Part shown: positions 28,480 through 37,765 of the stretch, one piece after another
Layout: each line of letters begins with the position of its first letter
Position numbering within the stretch: the stretch's first letter is position 1
DNA from: Candidatus Desulfosporosinus nitrosoreducens
GTDB lineage: Bacteria > Bacillota > Desulfitobacteriia > Desulfitobacteriales > Desulfitobacteriaceae
NCBI RefSeq assembly: GCF_030954495.1
Contig: NZ_JAVHUW010000025.1
Coordinates: 1-64,000, forward strand
Reading direction: 5' to 3'
Length of the DNA stretch: 64,000 bases
Made by a program: the position numbers and the translations under genes
The notes under the pieces: generated by a model
Database searches by the model: none
What the model was told of the DNA's origin: nothing
The model's input: only the letters and a program-made list of their open reading frames with translations

Positions 28480-28585
28480 TTGATTAACCTACTAGCCGAA
28501 AAAGGGACTTGGCTATGTTACCGCTTTGCGATTTTTGCGCAGGCAAGGGGTTAGCCGCACTTATGCCCTATAAAGCAGCAAACAA
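28480..28585 (+). promoter_or_regulatory. Structured leader of the VanW-like gene, possible riboswitch
   Basis: A GC-richer block between terminator and gene has TAGCC at 28493-28497 and again at 28552-28556, and a single GGCTA at 28511-28515 that could pair with either, giving mutually exclusive stems. Short blocks GCCGAA, ACCGCTTT and GGGGTTA occur in the order seen in c-di-AMP (ydaO-type) riboswitches, but the whole is shorter than that class, so identity is unproven. Confidence 0.3.
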
Positions 28586-28631
28586 ATTATCCTTTTTAGC
28601 GGTATAAGAAAAAGAATTGAGGAGGTGCGAT

Positions 28632-30083
28632 TTGGACGAGTCACAAGAGAAAAGAGCTAAGTTTGGAAGAGATGAAGTCGCGGCTACAGAAGTGTATGGT
28701 CATAATCGCAATCCTGTAAAAAGGAGACGTCGGGCCGGGAAAAATCGCATATTGAACAAAAAGGCTGTTCTAATTGTTTCGGGGATTGTATTGCTTCTCT
28801 TGCTTGCTGTTACTATTCCAGTGGTTTATTATACTTGGGATCACCACACAATTGTTGAGGGAGTTAAAATTGCCGGTGTTAATGTCGGGAATATGACTCA
28901 GACTCAAGCCCAAGCTGCTTTAGATCAGGAAATTACACATCTTAAGAGTCAGACCTTAGCTTTGGATGCCGATCAAAAAACCATTAATATTTCACTAGGA
29001 GATTTAGGACTTTTGGTTTCTGGTGATCAAGCTTTGCAAAATGCTTACGCTATTAGCCGTAAGGGTTCTTTTTACTCTAAGATCTCTGCAAAGATGAATG
29101 CTGCCAAAGGTGTTGATTTTAATCTTACATCTAATTGGGATGACAAAAAAATGACGGAGACTTTAAACAGCCAGTTGGGAAGCTACAATAAACCGGCTGT
29201 TGATGCCTCTTTTGCAATTACTCCTCAAAATACTATGAATATTAAAGGCGAACAGAATGGTTCAAATTTTGATCTTGACGCTCTAAAGACTCAAATCAAG
29301 GCGCTGGATATTTTCCATCCGAGTTCTGGCGTTAAAGTAGCTTTTAAAGATCAATCGCCACAGGTAACTGCGGCTCAGTTAGAAAGCCAGAAAATCACCG
29401 GTCTTTTGGCAACTTATACAACGCATTTTGATCCCTCCCAAGTTGAGCGTTCAGAGAATGTTCGCCTTGCTGCTAACGCACTTGATAAGGCGGTTGTTAA
29501 ACCAGGCGATATTTTATCCTTTAATAATATCGTTGGTGAGCGGACCGTCGAAGGAGGATATAAAGACGCTTATATAATTGTAGACGGTAAGTTTGTACCG
29601 GGATTGGCCGGAGGCATTTGCCAGGTTTCCAGTACGCTCTATAATACCGGTCTTTTAGCTAACCTTCCGGTTGTACAGCGATCGAATCACGATTTGGCGA
29701 TAACTTATGTTCCTTTAGGACAAGATGCGACGGTTGCCTATCCGGACCTGGATTTAAAGTTTCAGAACAATACGGGTGCTTATTTATTGATTCGTACTAA
29801 AACCACTTCGAACTCTTTAACTATTGAGCTTTATGGCAAGGTTGTCCCAGGACAGACAGTGGAAATAGCAAATACAACAGAATCTGTGACTCAGCCGGAT
29901 GAACAGCATGTTGTAGATCAAACTTTAAAACACGGTGTTTCTGTGATTAAGCAACAAGGTCAGCCCGGTTATCTTGTTAAATCTGTGCGAACTGTTAAAA
30001 TTGATGGCAAGGTTGTGAGCACTGATCCTTTGAAACAAAGTGTTTATGTACCTTTACCTAAAATAATAGCTAGCGGACCTTGA
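28632..30083 (+). CDS. VanW-family cell-wall protein with PG-binding-4 and G5-like parts
   Basis: This 483-residue protein has a basic cytoplasmic N-terminus, one membrane segment (about residues 40-65), tandem peptidoglycan-binding domains of the YoaR type (about 70-260), a VanW domain (about 285-410, with SFNNIVGERT and GGICQVSSTLYN) and a C-terminal G5-like beta segment. Such proteins are surface-exposed wall proteins of unknown biochemistry. The start is TTG at 28632, behind GAGGAGGTG; the five upstream in-frame codons are part of that ribosome site. A structured leader precedes it and a terminator follows it, so it is a single-gene unit. Confidence 0.88.
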   Translation: MDESQEKRAKFGRDEVAATEVYGHNRNPVKRRRRAGKNRILNKKAVLIVSGIVLLLLLAVTIPVVYYTWDHHTIVEGVKIAGVNVGNMTQTQAQAALDQEITHLKSQTLALDADQKTINISLGDLGLLVSGDQALQNAYAISRKGSFYSKISAKMNAAKGVDFNLTSNWDDKKMTETLNSQLGSYNKPAVDASFAITPQNTMNIKGEQNGSNFDLDALKTQIKALDIFHPSSGVKVAFKDQSPQVTAAQLESQKITGLLATYTTHFDPSQVERSENVRLAANALDKAVVKPGDILSFNNIVGERTVEGGYKDAYIIVDGKFVPGLAGGICQVSSTLYNTGLLANLPVVQRSNHDLAITYVPLGQDATVAYPDLDLKFQNNTGAYLLIRTKTTSNSLTIELYGKVVPGQTVEIANTTESVTQPDEQHVVDQTLKHGVSVIKQQGQPGYLVKSVRTVKIDGKVVSTDPLKQSVYVPLPKIIASGP

Positions 30084-30130
30084 TGACCTTCTTTATAACT
30101 ACAGCGAAGCAAATATTTCTCTTAATGAAT

Positions 30131-30160
30131 AAAAAAAGCGTTCTAAACGCTTTTTTTATT
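30131..30160 (+). terminator. Rho-independent terminator after the VanW-like gene
   Basis: AAAAAAAGCGTT, short loop, AACGCTTTTTTT, then ATT. The A-rich arm makes it potentially bidirectional. Confidence 0.85.
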
Positions 30161-30229
30161 GGAAGGGGTTTGATAGTATTTAGAGTATGTGTTGGATATT
30201 TTTAGTGTAGTTCGTTATAAAGGAAGTGT

Positions 30230-31000
30230 ATGCCGTTGACGACCAAAGTAATTGCTATCGCCAATCAAAAAGGCGGAGTAGCAAAAACCACGACAGCCAT
30301 TAATTTAAGTGCTTGTTTGGCTGAACTTGGGAATAAAGTTTTACTTATTGATTTGGACCCCCAAGGAAATGCAACGAGTGGCATAGGTATCTCAAAGCAT
30401 AAATTGACCAAGTGTATTTATGATGTGCTCATTAATGACATCCCAATTGAGCAGGTAATTCAAAAAACCGATCAAAAGTCCTTGAAAGCTATACCTGCCA
30501 GAATTCTCTTGGCTGGAGCCGAAATTGAACTTGTTTCTCAAGATTCAAGGGAAACTAAATTACGGCTTGCTTTAGAGAGTATTAAAAAAGATTATGACTT
30601 TATATTTATTGATTGTCCGCCTTCTTTAGGTTTACTGACTATCAATGCTTTAACTGCTGCTACTGATGTTTTAATTCCTATTCAATGCGAGTATTACGCG
30701 TTGGAAGGTTTAACGCTTTTAATGAATACTTTAGAAATGGTTCGCAAACATCTCAATCCTGGCTTAAATATCTTGGGGGCTTTGTTAACGATGTTTGACG
30801 CTCGAACAAACTTAGCTATTCAGGTTGTTGATGAAGTCAAAAAGTATTTTCCTCAAAAAGTGTTTCAAACGATAATTTCTCGTAATGTTCGCCTGAGTGA
30901 AGCACCTAGCCATGGAAAACCGATCAATGTTTATGATAGCCGTTCAAGAGGTGCAGAAGTTTACCGTGATCTTGCGAAGGAGGTTCTGGAACGTGTCTAA
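30230..31000 (+). CDS. parA: Chromosome partitioning ATPase ParA (Soj)
   Basis: This 256-residue ATPase of the MinD/ParA class works with ParB-parS in origin segregation and in control of DnaA. The deviant Walker A is [12 protein letters not shown] near residue 15, the phosphate loop [11 protein letters not shown] follows, and then [10 protein letters not shown]. The start codon has AAGGAAGTGT upstream. Its last codons overlap the parB start. Confidence 0.96.
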   Translation: MPLTTKVIAIANQKGGVAKTTTAINLSACLAELGNKVLLIDLDPQGNATSGIGISKHKLTKCIYDVLINDIPIEQVIQKTDQKSLKAIPARILLAGAEIELVSQDSRETKLRLALESIKKDYDFIFIDCPPSLGLLTINALTAATDVLIPIQCEYYALEGLTLLMNTLEMVRKHLNPGLNILGALLTMFDARTNLAIQVVDEVKKYFPQKVFQTIISRNVRLSEAPSHGKPINVYDSRSRGAEVYRDLAKEVLERV

Positions 31001-31838
31001 GAAAGGATTGGGACGTGGACTTCAGGCACTTTTGTCTGACGAGCTGGCTGGTAACTCTGTGATTAAAGAAATCCCGCTTTCTGAAATAGAGCCTAATCCT
31101 GGGCAACCACGCCGCGAATTTGATTCTCAGGCTTTGAATGAATTGGCAGATTCAATTCGCGAACATGGTTTGCTTCAGCCTATTTTAGTACGACCGTCAG
31201 GTGATCGTTATCTGATTATCGCCGGGGAAAGACGCTTGCGTGCCGCTAAAATTGCCGGCCTCTCTGTTATTGAGTGTATCGTACAAATTTGTGACGATCA
31301 ACAGATGGCCGAACGGGCACTTGTTGAAAATATACAACGGGCTAATCTTTCTCCTTTAGAGGAAGGAATTGCTTATCGCCGTCTTATTGATGAATATGGT
31401 TTGACTCAGGAGCAAGTTGCGCAAAGGGTTGGTAAGGCTCGGGCAACAGTGGCAAATTTGCTGCGTATTATTCAATTGCCGGAGGTTATCCTTGAAATGC
31501 TCAAAGCTGACAAGCTTTCTTTGGGTCATGCCAAAGTACTTTTAGGTATTAAAGACTCCTCTTTACAAGTTATCGTTTCTGAAAAAGCAGCTAAAGAACA
31601 ATTGTCAGTCAGAGAAACTGAGGAACTAATTGACCGCCTTACCCAGCAGACACCAAAAGTTAGATTAGCAGTAGAACAACCTCCGCTTTTGCACAATGTT
31701 GAAGATCGCCTCAGAGCCAGCTTTCAAACAAAAGTCCAGCTAAAAGGAAATCTTAAACGAGGTAAGATTGAAATCCAATATTTTTCCGAGGATGAATTGA
31801 ATAGGCTCTTAGACATATGGAATATTCAAATGGAATAA
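30993..31838 (+). CDS. parB: Chromosome partitioning protein ParB (Spo0J)
   Basis: This 281-residue CTPase-clamp protein loads at parS and slides on DNA. It starts [14 protein letters not shown], with CTP-binding motif GERRLRAAK, box [13 protein letters not shown], a helix-turn-helix ([20 protein letters not shown]) and a C-terminal dimer domain. The GTG at 30993 is preceded by AAGGAGG and overlaps the end of parA by eight bases. Three parS sites lie directly downstream, so ParB can bind next to its own gene. Confidence 0.95.
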   Translation: MSKKGLGRGLQALLSDELAGNSVIKEIPLSEIEPNPGQPRREFDSQALNELADSIREHGLLQPILVRPSGDRYLIIAGERRLRAAKIAGLSVIECIVQICDDQQMAERALVENIQRANLSPLEEGIAYRRLIDEYGLTQEQVAQRVGKARATVANLLRIIQLPEVILEMLKADKLSLGHAKVLLGIKDSSLQVIVSEKAAKEQLSVRETEELIDRLTQQTPKVRLAVEQPPLLHNVEDRLRASFQTKVQLKGNLKRGKIEIQYFSEDELNRLLDIWNIQME

Positions 31839-31848
31839 TTTCTGCTAA

Positions 31849-31864
31849 TGTTCCACGTGGAACA
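31849..31864. other. parS: parS site 1 (perfect)
   Basis: TGTTCCACGTGGAACA, the exact 16-bp palindromic ParB-binding consensus, ten bases after the parB stop. Confidence 0.95.
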
Positions 31865-31906
31865 AAATGCTGTTAATTTTCATAGGGTAGGCGCTTCGAT
31901 TTAGGA

Positions 31907-31922
31907 TGTTCCACGTGGAACA
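31907..31922. other. parS: parS site 2 (perfect)
   Basis: This is a second exact TGTTCCACGTGGAACA palindrome, 42 bases after the first. The stretch 31839-32200 holds these sites and otherwise no gene. Confidence 0.95.
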
Positions 31923-31997
31923 TTAGCTCAAATTAGTGGCTTTAATTAGTTAAGTAAAAATTAATAATTACTGATCAGAAAGAGGAAAGACAGAAAA

Positions 31998-32013
31998 TGT
32001 TCCATGTGGAACA
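31998..32013. other. parS: parS site 3 (one mismatch)
   Basis: TGTTCCATGTGGAACA differs from consensus at one central position (T for C), so it is probably weaker. Confidence 0.85.
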
Positions 32014-32200
32014 AACAATTAATCTGAGAAACAATAGTTAGAAAAGATAAGGAAAAGAAAAAAGTAAAATTAGTGAGGAGATTATTCTTAAAATAAAAAC
32101 ATAGGCCTGTTAAAAGGAACTTGGAAAATCAGCTATGGTAGCCAACTAAAAAGGATATCTACCGCTGGCTAAATGCGTATTCTGGAAGGTGGTTAATTAG

Positions 32201-32902
32201 GTGCTGGGAACAATAGTAAATACAATAGCTATTGTGATAGGCGGATTCGCGGGACTACTTTTTGGTCATGCCCTGCCGGAAAAAATGAAAAGTACGGTAA
32301 TACAAGGAATTGGCTTGGCCGTACTGCTCATTGGCGGCAGTATGGCGCTACAGACAAAGAATTCCCTAGTCGTTATAGCAAGCCTGGTAATAGGTGGAAT
32401 TTTAGGAGAATGGATTGATATAGAACTTCGCTTAAAGGAGTTTGGTCAATGGTTAGAAAGTAAATTTACCAAGAAGGGAGAAAAATCAGGATTCACCAAA
32501 GCTTTTGTCACAGCAAGCCTTATTTACTGCGTTGGCGCGATGGCTATCATGGGATCACTGGAAAGCGGCCTGAAAGGTAATCACAATATACTCTTCGCTA
32601 AATCTATGTTAGATGGGATATCAGCAATAGTATTTGCCTCCTCAATGGGAATAGGTGTGATAGCGTCGGCGATTCCTGTCTTTTTATACCAAGGGGCAAT
32701 AACCTTGGGAGCAGGATTGCTTCAAGGCATATTATCAGGACCGGTGATTGGCGAAATGGGGGCTACGGGCGGCTTGTTGATTGTGGGCATTGGCATAAAT
32801 ATCTTAGAAATAAAAGAAGTAAAAGTGGGTAATCTATTACCGGGGATATTTATTGCTATTCCGATTACCCTTTTGTTCACGAAACTTCATCTAGGTATGT
32901 AA
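32201..32902 (+). CDS. DUF554 integral membrane protein
   Basis: This 233-residue hydrophobic protein has about six membrane segments. It begins MLGTIVNTIAIVIGGFAGLL and carries the conserved GGILGEWIDIE and YCVGAMAIMGSLESGL blocks of the DUF554 (YdfK/YqgA) family. The function is unknown; transport has been guessed. The start is GTG with GGAAGGTGG upstream. It lies just after the parS cluster and is followed by a DUF4446 gene, a neighbour pair common near Firmicute origins. Confidence 0.9.
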   Translation: MLGTIVNTIAIVIGGFAGLLFGHALPEKMKSTVIQGIGLAVLLIGGSMALQTKNSLVVIASLVIGGILGEWIDIELRLKEFGQWLESKFTKKGEKSGFTKAFVTASLIYCVGAMAIMGSLESGLKGNHNILFAKSMLDGISAIVFASSMGIGVIASAIPVFLYQGAITLGAGLLQGILSGPVIGEMGATGGLLIVGIGINILEIKEVKVGNLLPGIFIAIPITLLFTKLHLGM

Positions 32903-32957
32903 AAAGCAAGTAATGCAAATTATACTTTCGGCAGTAAACTAAAGGAGGAACTCACCG

Positions 32958-33461
32958 TTGACAATATTGAGTGGTATGATGCCCGTGATTTGGTGGACAT
33001 TCGGGGCATTAGCTGTGCTTTTGCTGATTGCATATATCATAGTTATTCTGTTATTTCGACGTATGAAGCGTTTTGAAACAGCTTATTTGAGTCTAAAGAC
33101 ATTTATGTCGGGAAATGATTTGGAGAAAATGCTTCAGGGTTATACCGAAAAAGTAGCGGAACAAGAAGAAAGACTTAAACAATGCAGTGCCAGGTTGGAC
33201 CCTCTAGAGTTAAAATTGAAAGCCAGCGTTGATCGCGTTGAAATGGTACGCTATAAAGCTTTCGAAAACGTTGGCAGTGATTTAAGCTTTGCGATGGCCT
33301 TATTAAATCAAGACGGAGACGGAATTGTCTTAAATTCAATTCATAACCGCGAAGAATCAAGAGTATATGCTAAACCTATAAGCCGGGGAGAATCAACATA
33401 TGTCTTATCTAATGAGGAAAAAGAGGTTATTTCCAAAGCCATGGTAGGCCCTAAGGTATAA
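32958..33461 (+). CDS. DUF4446 membrane-anchored protein
   Basis: This 167-residue protein has one N-terminal membrane helix (about residues 10-33), a coiled-coil stretch (about 55-95) and a small C-terminal beta domain with KAFENVGSDLSFAMALLNQDGDG, the DUF4446 signature. The function is unknown; it is usually found beside parA-parB. The start is TTG at 32958, supported by AAAGGAGG upstream. Confidence 0.88.
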   Translation: MTILSGMMPVIWWTFGALAVLLLIAYIIVILLFRRMKRFETAYLSLKTFMSGNDLEKMLQGYTEKVAEQEERLKQCSARLDPLELKLKASVDRVEMVRYKAFENVGSDLSFAMALLNQDGDGIVLNSIHNREESRVYAKPISRGESTYVLSNEEKEVISKAMVGPKV

Positions 33462-33463
33462 TT

Positions 33464-34033
33464 TTAATGATAGCAAATTTTTAAATATGAGTGAGTGATA
33501 AGTGAACTGATATTCTCGGACATTTTATAAACCAGATTAAGGCGGGTGTTTTGCAATACCATAAATTCCATAAAACCGCCTACATTGACGATACCGGTCA
33601 AGTGAGCCTCTCCCACCTCGGGCAATTGTTTATGGACTCCGGCTCCAGGTTTTAAAGGACCATCAGCCAGGGTAATGCAACCTACAGAGTCCATACGCCC
33701 GAGACAGGCATCCACAGCAATAACGAAAGGGTTATAGTAAGATTCTTCGATGAACCGGATAGTCTCACCCAGATTGGTTGCGTGAACTGGCTCATCAAGA
33801 GTGCCGAAAACATGGAGCTGCGGAAGTTTTAAGCGTGAAAGCTGGGTTCCGATCAGTGGTCCGAGCGCATCTCCCGTCGAACGGTCTGTGCCAATGCAAA
33901 GAATCACTGCCGGTCGTTTCTTCGCTGAAGTGAAAAGCTCTGAAAGCCTCGTTTCCAATTTTGCCTTTGCAGAATTGTCATCAACGTGGGCTTTAATTTT
34001 TTGTGGTTCATGCAGCAATGAAAAGAAACTCAC
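33464..34033 (-). CDS. yyaC: Germination-protease-like spore protein YyaC
   Basis: This 189-residue protein is of the YyaC family, related in fold to the GPR spore protease and hydrogenase-maturation proteases. The core motifs IGTDRSTGDALGPLIG and VIAVDACLG are clear. In Bacillus it is made in the forespore. The start is GTG at 34033, with GGGGGAG upstream. It lies on the opposite strand to its neighbours, convergent with the DUF4446 gene. Its presence indicates a spore-former. Confidence 0.92.
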   Translation of the reverse strand: MSFFSLLHEPQKIKAHVDDNSAKAKLETRLSELFTSAKKRPAVILCIGTDRSTGDALGPLIGTQLSRLKLPQLHVFGTLDEPVHATNLGETIRFIEESYYNPFVIAVDACLGRMDSVGCITLADGPLKPGAGVHKQLPEVGEAHLTGIVNVGGFMEFMVLQNTRLNLVYKMSENISSLITHSYLKICYH

Positions 34034-34155
34034 AAGCTCCCCCCTAAATCCTCTACTCCTAACTTATAATCATCTATTATATTTTCCAAAGGAGACCCCA
34101 TTTATGCATTAGATATCTCTTCGGACCATAAGTATGATGGCGAGGAGGGAAAAGC

Positions 34156-35187
34156 ATGAAATGGAAAACAACGTTTCAAGTCGCAGCTACCTATGTAGGT
34201 GCAGTTATGGGGGCGGGGTTTGCATCTGGCCAAGAAATACAACAGTTTTTTGCTCGTTTTGGAGGATGGGGATTAGCGGGAGTTTTGGTAAGCACGATGT
34301 TGTTTTCTCTCTTAGGGTGGAGCATGTTGGATCTTCAAGAACGCTGGAAAGTGTCATCCTACCCTGAGTTTTTTGATCATTTACTTAGTGGCAGATGGGG
34401 CAGATGGGCAGATGGACTAGTCAGCGTCCTTTTGTTCGTAGGAATGATGGCGATGATGTCGGGAAGCGGAGCACTCTTTCAGGAATATTTCGGTTTTTCC
34501 AGATGGTTTGGGATTGTACTGACCGGATCAATAATCGCTTTAGCTTTATGGTTTCGAGGTGAAGGGGTTTTGTGGATCAATACCGTCCTGATACCTTTAA
34601 AGTTTGTATTTTGTCTTGGAATTGCAGCATTGGCTGTCTTTTTAGCTAAGTCGGGAGATGGAGAAGGGATTGTAGTTTTAACTAATCCGATCGTAAAAAA
34701 TTGGGCTTTTTCTGCCGTCTTATATGTATCGTTTAATTTAACCTTAGCCATGGTTGTCTTTGCCTCCCTTGGCAAAGATGTTCAAAGAGCCGGGGCCAGA
34801 TTGGGAGCAGTATTAGGCGGAGCTGCCCTAGGAATTTTTGCATTTGTCATAGGTGCGGCTTTACTAAGATTTCCTGAAGTATTGGGCTTAGAAATTCCGA
34901 TGGTTGCAGTGGCAGGAAAATTGGGTGACTGGCCGGAATTCTTTTATGTTATTGTGCTTTGGCTGGCAATGATTACGGCAGCCATAGGAAATGGCTTTAG
35001 TCTAGTTAGCAGGGTCGTCGAAACCGGCATACTTACCTACAATAAAGCGGCATTTATACTCTTATGTCTGTTATTGCCTATAGCAGGAGTGAAATTCTCT
35101 CAGATTGTCCAGTTTGTGTACCCCTTGTTCGGTTACTTGGGATTGGCTTTTTTGCCCATGATCCTATTCTTTTGGTTAAAACGGTAG
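34156..35187 (+). CDS. YkvI-family membrane transporter
   Basis: This 343-residue protein with about ten membrane segments opens TYVGAVMGAGFASGQEIQQF, the conserved Gly-rich first helix of the YkvI family. That family has the LeuT/APC-type fold; its substrate is unknown. GGGAAAAGC precedes the ATG. It is divergent from yyaC, sharing a short promoter region. It stands alone, with hairpins after it. Confidence 0.88.
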   Translation: MKWKTTFQVAATYVGAVMGAGFASGQEIQQFFARFGGWGLAGVLVSTMLFSLLGWSMLDLQERWKVSSYPEFFDHLLSGRWGRWADGLVSVLLFVGMMAMMSGSGALFQEYFGFSRWFGIVLTGSIIALALWFRGEGVLWINTVLIPLKFVFCLGIAALAVFLAKSGDGEGIVVLTNPIVKNWAFSAVLYVSFNLTLAMVVFASLGKDVQRAGARLGAVLGGAALGIFAFVIGAALLRFPEVLGLEIPMVAVAGKLGDWPEFFYVIVLWLAMITAAIGNGFSLVSRVVETGILTYNKAAFILLCLLLPIAGVKFSQIVQFVYPLFGYLGLAFLPMILFFWLKR

Positions 35188-35586
35188 AGGAAAACAATCA
35201 AATCCGTCGAAGTTCCTAATAATTTGGATTGTCGGCAAAGAGATTTGGTCATTCTAAAAACAGGAATCCAATAGTCTTGCAGGAGTGACTCTGATGGGTA
35301 AAACAAAGTTTTAGTTATGCAAGCAAAAATCTTTGAGACTTGAAAGAGCTTTAAATCTTTTGAAAAGAGCTCTTTAACTTGGCAATAAAGAAGACTTGAT
35401 TCAGGTGGAGTTTTAATTCCATCTGAATCTTAGTTGCCCTTATCCAGGGACTCAGCCGCTCTTAACTCACCGCTTGCCGAAGCGGGAGTCTTAGAGCGGA
35501 TTAGTCAGCGGATAAATTTTTGCCGGAATTTAGCTAATCATTTAGCTAATAATTTTAGTTAATAAATAAAAATAAGGGGAACAGAA
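35188..35586 (+). other. Long selB leader with several hairpins
   Basis: This stretch holds no reading frame. It contains an AAAGAGCT/AGCTCTTT hairpin (35343-35375), TTCAGGTGGA/TCCATCTGAA (35400-35427), a small CCCT/AGGG hairpin, and a long three-part stem at 35456-35499: CCGCTCT/AGAGCGG outside, ACTC/GAGT in the middle, CCGCTT/AAGCGG around GCCG at the tip. The last lies 88 bases before the selB start. E. coli selAB has a SECIS-like leader bound by SelB; a similar role here is only a guess. Confidence 0.5.
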
Positions 35587-37482
35587 ATGGCTGATAGGAA
35601 TTATTTAATTGGGACTGCAGGACATGTTGATCACGGTAAAACTGAGTTAATTCGGGCACTCTCCGGTATTGAAACGGACCGTTTGCTTGAAGAAAAGCAA
35701 CGAGGGATTTCCATTGAATTGGGATTTGCCCATATGGTTCTGCCGAGTGGAAGAAAAGTTGGTATTGTCGATGTACCGGGACATGAAAAGTTTGTACGTC
35801 AAATGATGGCCGGAGCCAGCGGCATGGATATTGTCCTGCTAGTAATAGCAGCCGACGAGGGAATTATGCCCCAGACAAAAGAACACTTAGAAATTCTGAC
35901 GCTGCTGGGGATTCCACGCGGAATCGTAGTCTTAAATAAAACAGATCTCGTAGATGAGGAATGGCTTGATCTCATGGAAGAAGATGTTCGGGATAAATTA
36001 AAGAAAACTGTCTTTCAAAACGCGCCGATATGCCGGGTTTCCGCACTTAAGGGAGATGGAATAGACGCCTTGCGCAGGGAAATTGAAGCCTTGCTTGCGG
36101 AAGTAGAAAGTAAGACTTCAGAAGGGCCGGTACGTATGCCTATAGATCGGGTTTTCAGCGTTCAGGGGTTTGGTACCGTGGTGACGGGAACCTTGCAAAG
36201 CGGGACGGTAAGTCTCGGTCAAGAGTTAGCTATCGAGCCGGGAATGATTTTGACAAAAGTAAGGTCTTTGCAAGTACATAATCAAAAAATGAAAACGGCA
36301 AGTGCGGGACAGAGGGTGGCCGTAAATCTTGCAGGTTTGGAAGTTGCGGAAGTTGAGCGAGGCTCCGTGCTGGTATCTCCCAGGGTATTTCAGGTAGGCA
36401 AAATACTTGACCTGAATTTGCTCAATCTTGCCTCTGCGGAGAGACCTATTACGCAAAGACAACGGGTGCGCTTTCATTTGGGTACAACTGAGGTTTTAGG
36501 CAGAGTTCATTTATTAGATCAGGAAGAGCTTGCTCCGGGGCAAGAAGGCTTTGCTCAAATACTGCTTGAAGAACCCGTGCTGGCAGCGTCCGGAGATCGT
36601 TTTGTTCTGAGGTTCTACTCTCCTACTCAAACAATTGGGGGAGGAAAAGTACTGGGGGTAGCATCCCTTAAACAAAAAAGGTTTAAACAAAGTGTGATAG
36701 AGCAGATGAAAATCAAAGACTTAGGGGACCCGCTTGATCTGCTGGAAAAAGAGATTGCAGAACCAAGAAATAGCTCTGAATTGCTTACCCGTTTGCAGGT
36801 CAACAGGGATGAATTAGATAAACGCTTAGGTTCGTTGGAAGAGCAGCAAAGAGTGGAAATTTTACCGGCCGATGAGACAAAACTTTATTGGAGCAGCGAA
36901 GCAGCCCAAAAATGGCGTGCTAAATTGGTCGATATTGTAAAAGCATACGAGGAATCAAACCCCCTGCGTCTTGGCATGAGCAGAGAAGAGCTGAAAACCC
37001 GCCTTGGTGTACAATGGCCGAACCATCGTTGGCAAACAGTTCTTGAACAAGGGGCCATAAAGAATTATTACCGGGTGAGCGGCAGTAAAGTCCGAACAAA
37101 TGTAAATGCAGATCTGCCTCTCGTGATAGCAAAGCGTCTGGACGATTTAAGAAAGAAATGGCAAGACGCAAAACTTACTCCTTTTGATTTTTTCAGTGTT
37201 GCGGAATCTTTAGGAATTCCCAAAATTGAGGCTTCGGAGTACGCTCAATACTTATGCGAGACGGGAGAATGGCTTCATATCGAACATTACTATTATCAGC
37301 GAAAAGATATAGAAGACGCCCAAAAAAATTTGTTGGATTTTCTTAAGTCCCATGAAGAAATTGGAGTCTCAGAAGCCCGCGAGTTATGGGGAACTTCCAG
37401 AAAGTATGCCGTACCGCTGCTGGAGTATTTTGATTCTCTAAAGATAACTAAGCGCATCGGAGACAAGAGAAAACTGTACTAA
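35587..37482 (+). CDS. selB: Selenocysteine-specific elongation factor SelB
   Basis: This 631-residue GTPase brings selenocysteyl-tRNA to UGA codons marked by a SECIS hairpin. The GTPase domain has [29 protein letters not shown] and NKTD. Two beta-barrel domains follow ([16 protein letters not shown]), then a SelB-specific domain and C-terminal winged helices (about 385-631) that bind the SECIS. The length is normal. AAGGGGAACAGAA precedes the ATG. selC lies 7.6 kb downstream; selA and selD are not in the window. Confidence 0.96.
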   Translation: MADRNYLIGTAGHVDHGKTELIRALSGIETDRLLEEKQRGISIELGFAHMVLPSGRKVGIVDVPGHEKFVRQMMAGASGMDIVLLVIAADEGIMPQTKEHLEILTLLGIPRGIVVLNKTDLVDEEWLDLMEEDVRDKLKKTVFQNAPICRVSALKGDGIDALRREIEALLAEVESKTSEGPVRMPIDRVFSVQGFGTVVTGTLQSGTVSLGQELAIEPGMILTKVRSLQVHNQKMKTASAGQRVAVNLAGLEVAEVERGSVLVSPRVFQVGKILDLNLLNLASAERPITQRQRVRFHLGTTEVLGRVHLLDQEELAPGQEGFAQILLEEPVLAASGDRFVLRFYSPTQTIGGGKVLGVASLKQKRFKQSVIEQMKIKDLGDPLDLLEKEIAEPRNSSELLTRLQVNRDELDKRLGSLEEQQRVEILPADETKLYWSSEAAQKWRAKLVDIVKAYEESNPLRLGMSREELKTRLGVQWPNHRWQTVLEQGAIKNYYRVSGSKVRTNVNADLPLVIAKRLDDLRKKWQDAKLTPFDFFSVAESLGIPKIEASEYAQYLCETGEWLHIEHYYYQRKDIEDAQKNLLDFLKSHEEIGVSEARELWGTSRKYAVPLLEYFDSLKITKRIGDKRKLY

Positions 37483-37508
37483 TATTGTCCTGAAACAGAA
37501 TTTCATAA

Positions 37509-37537
37509 TTGACACAATGGTGTAACAGATATAAAAT
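37509..37537 (+). promoter_or_regulatory. Sigma-A promoter upstream of a terminator and the first livK
   Basis: TTGACA (37509-37514), 17 bases, then TAAAAT (37532-37537). A transcript from here would start near 37544 and meet the terminator at 37597-37621, giving a short RNA of about 78 bases, or else an attenuated leader for the binding-protein gene at 37766. Confidence 0.55.
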
Positions 37538-37596
37538 AATCTAGTATAGACGCTAAATTAATTTGCAATCTGTAGTATAACTGTTGTGCGGGATAT

Positions 37597-37621
37597 CCTG
37601 GCATTGCTGCCAGGTTTTTTT
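37597..37621 (+). terminator. Strong rho-independent terminator between selB and livK
   Basis: CCTGGCA, TTGC loop, TGCCAGG, then seven T: a near-ideal terminator. Confidence 0.9.
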
Positions 37622-37765
37622 CCGGGGTAGGCAATAATTTCTAGTCAGAGGAGTGATATAGGGATCTGAATGTAAAATTTGGAATCCGGAATCTATAAGC
37701 TGCAACGTAATTTAATAGGGAGTCATAGGAATTAGAAAACTAGAGAAATAATTGGAGGAATAAGA

